From: Gnetum montanum
Taxonomy: Eukaryota > Streptophyta > Gnetopsida > Gnetales > Gnetaceae
DNA length: 64,000 bases
Direction: 5' to 3'
Assembly: GCA_015680685.1 (NCBI GenBank)
Contig: MNCI01006539.1
Coordinates: forward strand, 353,896-417,895
Part shown: piece after piece, positions 12,451-22,631 of the stretch
Layout of the letters: each line of letters starts with the position of its first letter
Position numbering within the stretch: the first letter of the stretch is position 1
The notes under the pieces: model-generated
What the model was told of the DNA's origin: nothing
The model's database searches: none
What the model saw: only the letters and a program-made list of their open reading frames with translations
Program-made: the position numbers and the translations under genes

Positions 12451-15430
12451 GGTAGAACCAAGACAATCCCTTAGGTTACATGGCCAAGACCTTGGGTATA
12501 CTGTGCTAAATGATGAATAATACAACTTCATCTACACAAAGATCTAATCCGATCTATTTGTAGACCGCTTAGACATGGAAGCAAAGTGAGGTTATAAGCT
12601 TGTCCACTAAAATGGACGGGAGTATATCCCCTCTCCTGTCAACTTCATCCTACTCATGGAACCTTACCGTTGGATACTTGCCCAGCTCATCTGAACAAGT
12701 GAGTGTGAAGTAGGAATAGATTATGAAGAACCCCTTCAAGAAGAGCAGGATGAGCTTGAAGCTTGTTCCAAGCATGAGTACTCCTTCCACACTATCTTTC
12801 AGTGAACAACTCCTAGTTTGGCCCTTCTACAGTCTTGTCTAGCTATCTTTTTTGAGACAGTCATAGCCCTAGCATCACCTTCCAAGTCAATGCCTATGCT
12901 AGCAACACACTAGATGCAACATACACATCAATATGTACTACCTCTTGTTAACTTGTCCTTTGTGGCATTGTCACAACCTATCCAATCATCCCTGCTAGTA
13001 GCAATTATGCCTACTCAACCTTATGTTCACACTATGCATGTCTTCCAGCCCCAAGTGACTTAGGCACTTTACATCCTACCTATTTTGTTGGCACCTTTGG
13101 TAGTGGTTCAACCCATGCACACATGGCTCACCTTGATCACTGGGCCTGTAGCATAGCCAACATAGCAAGCACCTTGCGTGGTCCCACAACCTACAACTAG
13201 GTTGTGGACCACACAACTAGCACAGTGGGTAGCACAACCAACGTAGCTCATTGTAACATCCCAAAACTTGGATCAGGCATTCCAGCTGATCCAAACATTG
13301 ATGGAGAGGTTAAGTACCTCAAGGCCACCTCCTCTAAAATAGTTCAAGTAGTGAACTTTTACTAGGACAATTCCATAAGTCTTGATATCCCATCACTGAC
13401 TCTCCCAACTAGGATCCCACTACTCCACTTCACCAAGTACAATGGTGAAGGGGACCCCAACGCATACCTGGTAACATTTAGGTTTGAGTGCTTACTACTG
13501 CAAGCATGACCACACATCATCATATGTGTTTTTACCATGTCACTCATTGGCAAGGCACTAAACTAGTACCATTTGCTACCCCACGGCTCTATCTCCTCTG
13601 TGGAGGATCTTCTAAAATAGTTTTTCACACACTTCAAGTATAATTTGAATCCTAAAACCATCCTTGACTAGTTGATGTAGATTAAGTAAGGCCACCTAGA
13701 GCCTATGCAACAATTTATCCAAAACTAGAGCACATCATTGAATGAAATTCAAGAAACCATAGCAAAGATGCACCTCTTGGCCATCTTCAAGGTGTAGTTA
13801 ACAACTTCATCAAGTCAAAACTATACTACTTGGCCCCATAGTCTTTGAGCCAAGCCTTTTCCTAGACAAAGAGCATATAGGACATGGTAGAAGCTAGTAA
13901 GGGCCCAACCTACGTGGCCTATAAAAACCTGCATGTAAAAAAGGATAAGGACAAGGGGAAGAAAACTACAACTATGACAACTATGGCCAAGGAGGCTAAA
14001 ATAGCCAACTCAAGGCCAACGGCCAGGTCACCCAAGGCCTTAGTCAACAACAAAACTACCAATTCTAGCACTGCAATAACTAACTAGCCTACATCATTGG
14101 TGGCCATAGCACAAGCTGCTCCAAGGTCTAATTTTGAGTGCAAGGATCACTCAAAGTACACCCCACTACCCTTAAAACCTTCAAAACTATTGGACCAACT
14201 ACTAAAGGCTAGACATATCCAATACAAGTAGATGTTTGAAGATGCTTGTAAAAGATATGATTGATATTGCAAGCTCCTAACAAACCCTACATCAGCAACC
14301 CCGAATGAGCCACCAATTTCCAAACACGTTAGGCTAGACTAGTTTTGTCACTACCACCAATTGCTTGGTCACAACACTAATTTTTGCATGGCCCTATAGG
14401 ATGACCTCCAAAGAATGATTAACAAAGGTGAGCTAGTCCTTGATGCTACCAACCTAGTTAGGCCTCAAAACCAATCCATGAGGGTGTACAAGGATCCTCT
14501 AAATGTAGATGATGCAGGCTATGTCTTCAATGCTATCAGTGTTGATGGAAACCCTAAATTGGCGCAGCAACTATTCATGGTTTGTATGCCCTCTAGCAGC
14601 CCTAGGACCTCCCTAGCCCCCATACGTTCAATGCCTCCTTTCGTTATTAGAGTGTCATCTCAAGCACCCACAACACCCTTTTAATTAGGGTCCCACCCCA
14701 TGTTGCATCAACGACAACCACCTAGTCGCCCTTCATGGTAAGGATGTTACAACATGTTGGCTTCTCACCTACCCGAAGTCTAGTAGTGGGTAACACATTA
14801 GTCCCTTTGTGTCCAAGAGCTAATACTATTGGAAAAACTAACAGACCCTCTAGGTGGTACCCCGGGAAGCCCAACAAGTGTCTTGTAGACAAGATGATGA
14901 GGCAACATCAAGAGCAAAGAGCACTAGGTTTGCCAAAACCATTCCCTCTATCTACAGTCCCCATGACCAAAAAAATTAAGGAGGCCACCATTAGCAACCC
15001 ACAACCAAGAACTGGAGCCCCTACACAAGTCAAGCAAGCAAGGCCTAAGTCTCCTCCCTGTGAAATATGTCTTTTAGGATGTATGGAAAAAGTCAAAGCC
15101 AACAAAAGTGCAACCAATGGCAAAGACTTTGTAGATGCATTAGCCCAAGTTAAGCATGTGCTAAGGTGGAAGAATACAATGCTATGCCTCTATAACTTAA
15201 TTATAACTTCATCTACCCACTGTGAAGTGCTAGTATGGATGTTGACCTCTATTCTTGTCATGGAGGACATCCCAATAGATGAGCATTCCATCCATGCTAT
15301 GATTTTGCCTCATGCACTGCAGGAATTGAGCTCAACACCCCTAGCATTTCATGATGAGGAAATCAAGGTTGACCTTGAGAAGGGTGAGGTCATAATAGCC
15401 CCCATGTTTATCACCATATGTATTAGGTAA
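12451..15430 (+). pseudogene. gag of the Tat/Ogre-type element
   Basis: ATG at 12451 starts MVEPRQSLRLHGQDLGY, homologous to the minus-strand gag ending at 2604, which supports this start. The reading frame is broken by many TAG/TAA/TGA stops and frameshifts. A core segment, HFTKYNGEGDPNAYLVTF, lies at about 13430-13480. A Cys/His motif FCHYHQLLGHNTNFC lies at about 14344-14388, followed by a helical segment (QRMINKGELVLD). The longest open piece, 231 codons at 14735-15430, is a basic, Pro-rich C-terminal region. Gag would package the element RNA. Stops often stand where the sister copy keeps Gln or Trp, as expected from C-to-T decay. Homology to the copy at 1-2604 is clear by eye. Confidence 0.78.
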
Positions 15431-15960
15431 TGTAAGATTAGGAGGGTGCATGTCGACGATGGGGTAGCAACAAATATTATTCCATACACTGTCATTGACA
15501 AACTGGACCTCATGGATCAAATCAAGCCAATAAAAACCATGTGTCTAAAGTCCTTTAGCAGGTCATAGGTCACTATCAAGGGCACAATAACCATAGCCTT
15601 CATGGTAGGGGGGAAATTCTCCATCACCGCAAAATTCATAGTCATAGAGGAGATGTTAGGATTTAACCTAATCTTAGGTAGGCCTTGGCTAGCCCAACTA
15701 TGGACCATCTCCTCCCAGATTCATCAAGAAATCCACCTTCCATCCAAAGTGGTGTCACAGTGATAACATAGCTCCTCTGGCCATTAACAACATAGATATG
15801 GAACAAGGATTAGAGGTGGAATTTCCTGATGATGTGTCTGCAACAAAGGACGAGGACCAAATGTGTGAGGCAAACCCACCTGAAGAGGCAGTAGAAACAA
15901 TTGACCTCCCAGAGGATAACCTGTGGGCAGAATTACCCTTCAATGTAGCCAGCAAAGGAT
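15431..15960 (+). pseudogene. aspartic protease of the Tat/Ogre-type element
   Basis: Directly after gag the frame reads VHVDDGVATNIIPYTVID, the retropepsin active-site region, with Asp-Asp-Gly at about 15454 in place of Asp-Ser/Thr-Gly. About 70 residues later, ILGRPWL matches the flap-distal motif that closes plant gypsy proteases. The enzyme would cut the Gag-Pol polyprotein. A stop interrupts the middle (FSRS-stop-VTI). The coding character fades at about 15960, where an acidic tail ends. RT does not follow directly: a 6.6-kb block intervenes, as in Ogre elements where protease and RT are separated by an intron. Confidence 0.72.
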
Positions 15961-16299
15961 AGGGAGACTACTGAATAGTTCCCTCTAGGCCCTACGTGCC
16001 CCCTAATTCATATCAGGTTAGGAAGCAACTATGTGACTAAGGTATCTCCTTAGTTCAAAAGAGTGCTAGGAACCTACCTGCTATTTGGTTCCCCACGCTT
16101 CGTATCCTGCTCCCCATTTACCTCACATTAGCACTATAGCATATTATTTGCATTTAGCTTAATTACTTAGTTTATCATTTTCATTGTTTACACATTCGAT
16201 AGCTTAGTTTACATTTATGCTATTGTTGCTTTAGTGCATTCGCTTTCATGCATAAAAATGGATAAAAATTATAAAAACTAAAATTACAAAAGAAAAAGA

Positions 16300-16520
16300 G
16301 ATAGTAACATACTGGGCCTAAAATGGCCTTAAACTACCACTACAGCTTGAAACGGCCTAAAAGTATTGCTTTTAATCCTCCCTATAGCCTGCCATGTCCT
16401 TAAACTAGCAACACGTGGCCTGGAATGGCCTAAAACTATCATCATGACTTGAAATGACCTTAAACTAGCACTTGCCCTCTCGCTATGGCGTTAAACTAGC
16501 ATGCGGCTCACAATGGCCTA
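16300..16520 (+). repeat. minisatellite of about 30 bp, first of three related arrays
   Basis: Six or seven diverged units share TATGGCGTTAAACTAGCA-like cores (for example GTCCTTAAACTAGCAACACG near 16408 and GGCGTTAAACTAGCATGCGG near 16487). The core recurs at 22390-22495 and 26120-26515 in the same orientation. Confidence 0.7.
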
Positions 16521-17679
16521 GTTACGCTATCATTGCATAATACTAAGTTAGCATATTAATTCATCACATCATAAGCATAATAAGCGCATAGAAAATAAAA
16601 CATGAAAAAAGGTTACACATTACACATTACACATGAAAATTACATTCATTACATATAAATAGTAGTACATAACATAAGCAGCATCATGCAACAAAAAACT
16701 ATAGCAAAAATGCCCAGTAGTGGATATACATCAAGTCATGCTCAACCAATGGCGCTAGGTGGGGGTGGAGCTTCTTCATCATCCACCATGTCACTGGGGC
16801 CCATAACATCTCTTGGTACCTACTACAATAACCACAACAAATAGGCATTATTAGTAAGCAAACCTATGTGATACAAGCTAACTCAAAACATGCAAAAAAG
16901 CATAAAAAACAAAAACTAACCTAAGAGGATCCTACATCGATGACCTCTAAAGGTAACTTTTCAAGGCAAACCTCTAAGCACCAAAGGATCTTAGCCTCAA
17001 AAAGTTGTGTCTAGTCCTTCTAGCCAAAGTTAATCCCTACAAGGGTCTTACCTTTGTCCATGGAGGTTTGTGTAGATGGCTCCATCGAGAAAATAGTAGA
17101 AGAAGCCTCTCCAAAGGACTAATAATCTTCCTCTTAGGGGAGCCACTCACCATTGTGTGTCACACAAACAACTCGTACGCCTACCTCCTATCAATTACCT
17201 CAAGGAACATCTTGAGGCAACAACATTCGGTAGACTCCTCTTTGTACCATCATAGGTATGCATCATGCTCATGCTTATATTCATGCTTATAGGTCTTCTG
17301 CGTCTGCCCCCATCTATAGACCTTTGTGCTGTAATTTTTCCAATCTTGGTTCTTCTAGGCAAACAAGTCCATCTGCAGTCGCTACTCAATCAGCTCCCAT
17401 GTAACCTCATTCTTGCCTCTGAGAGCTATCTAGTATCAGGGATACTCTATCTCAAAGGTACGCTAGGTGCTATTCCCCTAAGCTCTAGCCACCAAGAAAT
17501 CATATCTAGATTGAAGATTTTTCATCTTCATATCCTGGCTAGTCATTCTCTCTTGTAACTCATGCATGCACTTCCACATGTGCTTATTCAAGTGCCTACA
17601 GACCCACAATGCTTTTGCATAGGAAAGCACATACTTGTTTGATGTCTCGTACATGCAATGACACCTGATCAACATCAAG

Positions 17680-17724
17680 CTTAGAACCTATAGGCTTAGA
17701 ACCTATAGGCTTAGAACCTATAAG
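17680..17724 (-). repeat. three in-frame 15-bp repeats in the antisense gene relic
   Basis: CTTAGAACCTATAGG occurs three times in direct succession (the last copy ends AAG). On the minus strand it encodes Ile-Gly-Ser-Lys-Pro repeats. The period is a multiple of three, which fits expansion within coding sequence. Confidence 0.8.
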
Positions 17725-19454
17725 CATGTAACTGGCAATTAATCTTAGCCAACAACTAAGTGTGTAAATAGTAGAGAAACATAGCAAAACAATATTGCAC
17801 ATATAGAGCTCAATATCTGCCTGTTGCAAGTAGTCCACCATGTTCTCAACAATGCCTTTCATCAAGGTGAATTTATCGAGCACGTCTACCCATGGCTCCA
17901 TGTAGTAGGTAGACATAGGACCACTGGTAGGGACATTTTATGTTGTACACAATGATGTAATTAGCATATAATTGAACAACTAAATATTCTAGATCAAGAA
18001 GGTGATAATAGATGACAATCCAAGTTAATTACTTAGCAAGCCCTCAAGCATGAGTGTAGGGGGTCACCTAGCTGCACACCATCAGACAGGCTATCAAAAT
18101 TTCCCCCATTAGGATGGAGCAGCCACTCATCCTCTAACTATTGAAGGGTCTTTGCTATCTCAAGTAACTCATTCCCATGAGCCTCCTCCTCCTTAGCTTA
18201 AGGACATGCTTCTTCTATTGCCACCTCGACTGCTACTCCTGTAGTCCTCTCTCCTGTCTTTGCAATTAACGCATATCCATACATACATAGCACATTAGTA
18301 CACATGCATGTCACTAGCTAGTTAATAGAAAAATATAAAAATATAAACATACACTAATACAAGATATGCATCTAACAAGTTACACATACTAACCTACAAC
18401 CTTTGTGTGCAAGCTTTGAAGCCTAATATGGATCTTCTTGCTACTTGGGCTCCCAACCTCAGGGGTAGCCTCCTTCATAGCATGTGGCCTCTTAACCTTA
18501 GCCTTATATGGTCCCACCATCTTTTCAATATAGTGATCTTCCTTAGTCATGTTCCCAGTGCCAACTAGAGGACCCTTGCCTACACTTTTGTACGAGTAAT
18601 GTGACTACTCCATGAGACCCTTAGTCATTATGGATAATGAATTATTGATCTTCTCTAGGGGGTCCTATGAGTGTGTAGTGGTGAATATGTGCTTAATCCA
18701 TGGCTTGGAGAGCTACTCGCAATCCTACACAATCCATCGCCCACCATCACACACAACCAAGAGCTCCATGAATCTTTGTAGGTATCCTATGAAGAATGCA
18801 AAGTGGACATGGGACCTCAGCTAGAGGTTAAACCATAGCCTAGGGATCTCTACATGCAAGTTGGTAGCTATATAGGTAGCCTAGTTGAACCTCGTCCACT
18901 CTAGCAGCACCTGTTTCATCACCCGTGCTTACTCCCCTTCAAGGATTTTTCCTTGGGAGAGCAATTTTGGAAAGGCACAGGTGTAGAATAGAGGTTGGAG
19001 CTCTCGCACCTTAGGCACAAACACATCCTTAATTAGTATTACCTTGTGAGATTAGGTGGCCCCCAACTAGTCCTTGATCTCCCCTCTATGGTCCACCTCC
19101 ATGCTAGCCTTATCAAAAATTGTTGGGCCATTAGTAGGGAGACCAAAGAGGTTGGTGAAGAAGGCCTTGCTAAGGTTAAGCACTACCATCAAGTCATGTA
19201 CTTGGATGACAAACTACCTAACATCGCTGCTGAAGGAGTCAATGATGGTGACTATTTTAGCCATATTGGAATACTCAGGCTAAGGGCCAAAAATAGGTCC
19301 ATCAACCCTACATGCATGAAATAAGCAATCAATGCATCTAAGGCTTTATGGAACAACCAATGCTACGCACCCTTCACATCACCATACTTCATGATGAGGG
19401 TGCCCTTTGTGCAGCTCATAGTGATCACTGTCACCTTGCCTAAGGCAATGACCA

Positions 19455-19587
19455 CTACAACAAAGGCAAACCAACGTTAGCATCATGCAAAGACAAACTA
19501 ATAGGCATACACAAGCAATTACACATGCCAAAACATAGACAAATACATGGCACAAATGGGGTGTGAGACAAAGGTAACACTACAAAC
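19455..19587 (-). other. intron-like gap between antisense exons b and c
   Basis: On the minus strand a GTTTGT or GTAGTG donor-like start and a strong pyrimidine tract ending TTTGTTGTAG (AG at plus 19456-19455) bracket about 130 bp without coding character. The exact donor is uncertain because the joined frame is not clean. Confidence 0.5.
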
Positions 19588-19818
19588 ATCTCCTCAATGT
19601 TTAGCTCACTGGTGGTCCACTCCCCATCCAACTAATTGTGGATCCTACACTACTCGTATGTCCTTGAGTATTGAGTAGGATAGGCTTCCAGGTTAAACCC
19701 CACCTGCTCAATCACAGCTAGCTAAACATTCAAGCTAGAAAAGAATACCTCTAGGGTAGTTTTGGTCAAGGCTAGAGCATCTGCCTCATCATGTAGGCCC
19801 TCATTGTCAACTCTAAAC

Positions 19819-19898
19819 CTAGAATTAACCGTAATTTGTTAGCAATGTAACATGGGCAAGTAGAAAAAACACATTGCAAAAGCCATAAATGCACTTAC
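19819..19898 (-). other. 80-bp intron between antisense exons a and b
   Basis: On the minus strand the donor is AAAGA/GTAAGT and the acceptor TTAATTCTAG/GTTTAG. Joining the two sides keeps one reading frame (Lys-Glu-Phe-Arg-Val). The canonical sites, length typical of plants and preserved phase make this the best supported intron in the block. Confidence 0.65.
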
Positions 19899-20592
19899 TC
19901 TTTGGCGTAATAAATAGTTCTAGGTGGGTTTTGGAACAGAGTATGCATTTGTAACATAATAAAAAGGGTGTTGCTCTTATTGTAGCAACCAAACCCCATC
20001 ATGTGTCATATCCTAGATAGGTGTCAAGCGCTCCTAGGACCTCTACCCAAACCACCTACTCCATCATTGCTAGCAATAGGCTCATCTGACATGAACCTCA
20101 ATATGTCTTGGTTAGCCCCAAGTAGCAATGTCTCAGTGATGGCACTAGTAGCCTCCACCGCCAAGTGTCACCACATGATCACACTAAACTGCTACAATAA
20201 GTACTCCAAGAACTCACAAGCCCTTAGCTAAAACCACACTGCTTGATGGTCCACTTGCATATCTGGTGCAAGTGTGTTAGGGACAGGTTTGCTAATGTAG
20301 CAAAGGATGCCCATGAGCTCCACTACAATCAAGACAGGCTTCAACAACACCCTGCAACCACTAAGCAACAAACAAAGTTTTAGTATACATACATAGATGC
20401 AAATTTTGGAATTAAATCATTAACATAAGTTAGAAAAATGAGTGTCATATAACATGGACTAACAAAAATTCTTAATTTTGGCAATGCCTTTATGGGCCCT
20501 GTGAGTATAGGATGTCAACCAACTCATGTGACATGCATGGTACTCACTAGGGTATAACATGTTTTCACAAGTTGATCATCATTACAGTTTAC

Positions 20593-20664
20593 AGGTTTAG
20601 CATCATTACATTTTGCAGGTTTAGCATCATTACATTTTGCAAGTTTAACATTATGCATAGTTTA
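20593..20664 (+). repeat. 24-bp tandem repeat, three units
   Basis: AGGTTTAGCATCATTACATT starts units at 20593 and 20617. A diverged third unit starts near 20641. It lies just upstream of the antisense gene, next to the hairpin repeats. Confidence 0.75.
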
Positions 20665-20960
20665 CAAAATTTTTACAAAATTTTTCTAACTCCAGACTAC
20701 CTCAATAGAGAGCATGGTCCAAAAATCATAAATTTTTTCTAACTCTAGACTATCTCAATAGAGAGTGTAGTCCAAAGAAAGAGAAAATTTTTTTCTAACT
20801 TTGGGGCCACCTTGACTACACTCCCAACACATGGAGAGTGTAGTCCCCAAAAAACTAACATTTTGTCAAACACTTGCAGTGCAGGTAGTTCTATAAATAC
20901 TTATCAAACTATGCTCCCAACACATGGAGAGCATAGTTCCACAGCTGTGGAGAGTGTAGT
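20665..20960 (+). repeat. second hairpin-repeat region with TATA-like word
   Basis: A unit of about 70 bp is repeated (TTTTCTAACTCCAGACTACC then AATAGAGAGCATGGTCC, again at about 20735-20775), followed by ACTACACTCCCAACACATGG and GAGAGTGTAGTC stems. TATAAATA lies at 20892-20899. The motifs match the 10.17-11.1 kb array, so this may be a diverged LTR-like segment or a copy of the leader. It lies upstream of the antisense gene. Confidence 0.6.
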
Positions 20961-22389
20961 CTCTCCACGACACCATGCTCAATAACCCCTTCTACTCACC
21001 ATCATGGCTAGTCACACCCTCCATGTCCTTGCATAAAAAACACAAAAAAGGAAAGGGAGAATGAAACCTACACACATGCTCTACCATTAGCTGCAGCTGT
21101 AGCCATGATCCCTATAGCCATGCCTTATGGTGTAATCCAAGGTTGGCCTCAACCCCACAAAAAAATTGTTTCCAAAAAAAAATAGAAAACATGCCCTAGC
21201 ACCAACCACTCCTTGTGGCCCCTATCACTACACTATAGGGCACAATCAACTTCGTAGCCCTAGCAGCATGCCATTGGGGTGCAACAACTCTCATAGCCCT
21301 CATGGCATGCAATGCACAGGGCCTCTACCCACGCTCAAGAAAATAGAAAAATTTTTCAAAAACAAACCTTGCCGTGCCCCTTGCCTCAACAGCAGGCTAC
21401 TACTTAGCCTATCCTCATGTCCCCATGCAACCCAAAAGGGACCAAATAGAAACCATGCTTGTGCCATAGAAAAAAATGATGAAACAAATGCATGCACCTT
21501 GCCTTTGGCCATAGTTGCAACCATGGTCCCTATCTCCATGTTATGGGGTGTAGCCTGCAAGTGGCCCTAATCCCACACTCCAAAGAGAGCAAAAAAGTAA
21601 AAAAAAAAAACACACAATTGCCCCATCACTATGTCCCTACCCCAAAAAAAACCCTTGGTACCTATCCCAGCCATAGCTCTGGTGGCCACGCTGCGACATG
21701 CAACGTCCTAGGGCACAATGGCCCAAAGCCCACTATTTTTCCTCAAAAATTCATAGGAAACCCCCACATAAAACCCCATGCTATAGAAAAAAACCAATGC
21801 CTAGAACCCTCCCCACCATCATGCCCTTCCTACCATAGCCACAGTTGAAATAGTGCATGGTAGTAGCGGCCACTACCATGGCAGGGCGCAACTTCCAAAC
21901 CCTTTGCCAATGGCCAAAAATGAAATAAAAAAATGAGCAAAGGGGGAAGCATAGTTGGGGTACCTAGCTAATACCGACAACCTTCCCTCCTCCACATGTG
22001 TTTGTGGTAGGTGGCCCAGTGCCTATTCCCCCTCATCCACATTCACCAATGTTGGATGCAGACATCCACTCCGACGTGTCATTGTTCCAACTATGCTCTC
22101 CACTGGCAACGCATGACAATCAATGACAAGACTATGCTCTAGATGTCATGGTCAAAAGTAGCAAAATGACAGCTTACCCATGGTAAAATGCACCTATATA
22201 CCCTCCTATGATCATTTAATGATCCACTAACCCTAGGACTATGCTCAACACTAGATGCCTAGTGGAGAGCATAGTTGGGTGAGAGTGTAGTCACCCATAT
22301 TGAGCCAAAATTTTCAACTTTTCATTGCCCAGTGAATGCTTGAGCTAATTTCACTTCACAAGCATAACCAGCCTTCCCTAGAATGGCAT
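20961..22389. other. CA-rich region with diverged repeats, no supported gene
   Basis: Segments like CATAGCCATGATCCCTATAG and its variants recur at about 21095, 21500 and 21670, giving open frames rich in Pro, His and Cys that overlap on both strands. These look like repeat artefacts. Hairpin words of the 10-kb array reappear at 22080-22140 and 22235-22290 (ACTATGCTCTCCACTGG and GGAGAGCATAGTTG). Confidence 0.45.
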
Positions 22390-22495
22390 GATTGATGTGT
22401 CTATAGTCTGCTAAGACCTAAAACTAGCATGCACAGTCTACTAAGACCTAAAATTGGCATGCATGGTCTACTAAGGGCTAAAACCAACACAACCA
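22390..22495 (+). repeat. minisatellite, second of three related arrays
   Basis: Three units of about 34 bp: GTCTGCTAAGACCTAAAACT, GTCTACTAAGACCTAAAATT and GTCTACTAAGGGCTAAAACC, each followed by AGCATGC-like sequence. They share the core of the arrays at 16300 and 26120 and stand just before the RT splice-acceptor-like site. Confidence 0.7.
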
Positions 22496-22631
22496 TGCTT
22501 ACCTTCCTTAATAACCTATATGCATACTTAGGCAAATTTCATTGCATTGCCATTTATTCATTTGTGCATATTTTCTTTGTTAAAATAGATGTCACTTGAC
22601 ATTTTTCTGGTTTGTTTTGTAGGAACACGAC

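Larger units (their letters stand above)
16990..20351 (-). pseudogene. antisense multi-exon gene relic of unknown function inside the Tat/Ogre-type element
   Basis: Minus-strand coding-like segments are separated by intron-like gaps. Exon a (20351-19899) follows an acceptor (TTAGTGGTTGCAG) and carries IVVELMGILCYISKPVPNTL. It ends AAAGA before GTAAGT at 19898. Exon b resumes at 19818 after TTAATTCTAG, and the joined frame continues through VDNEGLHDEADALALTKTTL. Exon c (about 19454-18394) follows TTTGTTGTAG and includes TVITMSCTKGTLIMKYGDVK and LSKAFFTNLFGLPTNGPTIF. Later pieces follow a GTTAGT donor at 18393 and include GPMSTYYMEPWVDVLDKF (about 17930-17875) and a helical segment, HELQERMTSQDMKMKNLQ (about 17560). 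Stops are scattered. No domain was recognised with confidence. It may be a Tat-type antisense ORF or a captured host gene. Coding nature fairly sure, function unknown. Confidence 0.6.
16041..22622 (+). other. candidate Ogre-type intron between protease and RT
   Basis: A splice-acceptor-like tract, TTTTTCTGGTTTGTTTTGTAG, ends with AG at 22621-22622, nine bases before the ATG that opens the RT region. Possible donors after the protease are GTTAGG near 16017 and AAG/GTATCT near 16041. Ogre elements are known to splice out a block between protease and RT. The donor choice is a guess, and no transcript was seen. The block is unusually long because it contains the antisense gene relic and repeat arrays. 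Confidence 0.4.

Noticed and set aside
17005-17558. Plus-strand frames of 95 and 97 codons
   Set aside because: They are shadows of the minus-strand antisense gene relic, whose frames have better coding character and splice sites.
21166-21848. Open frames of 86-134 codons on both strands
   Set aside because: They overlap on opposite strands, lie in diverged repeats and have Pro/His/Cys-rich composition without domains.
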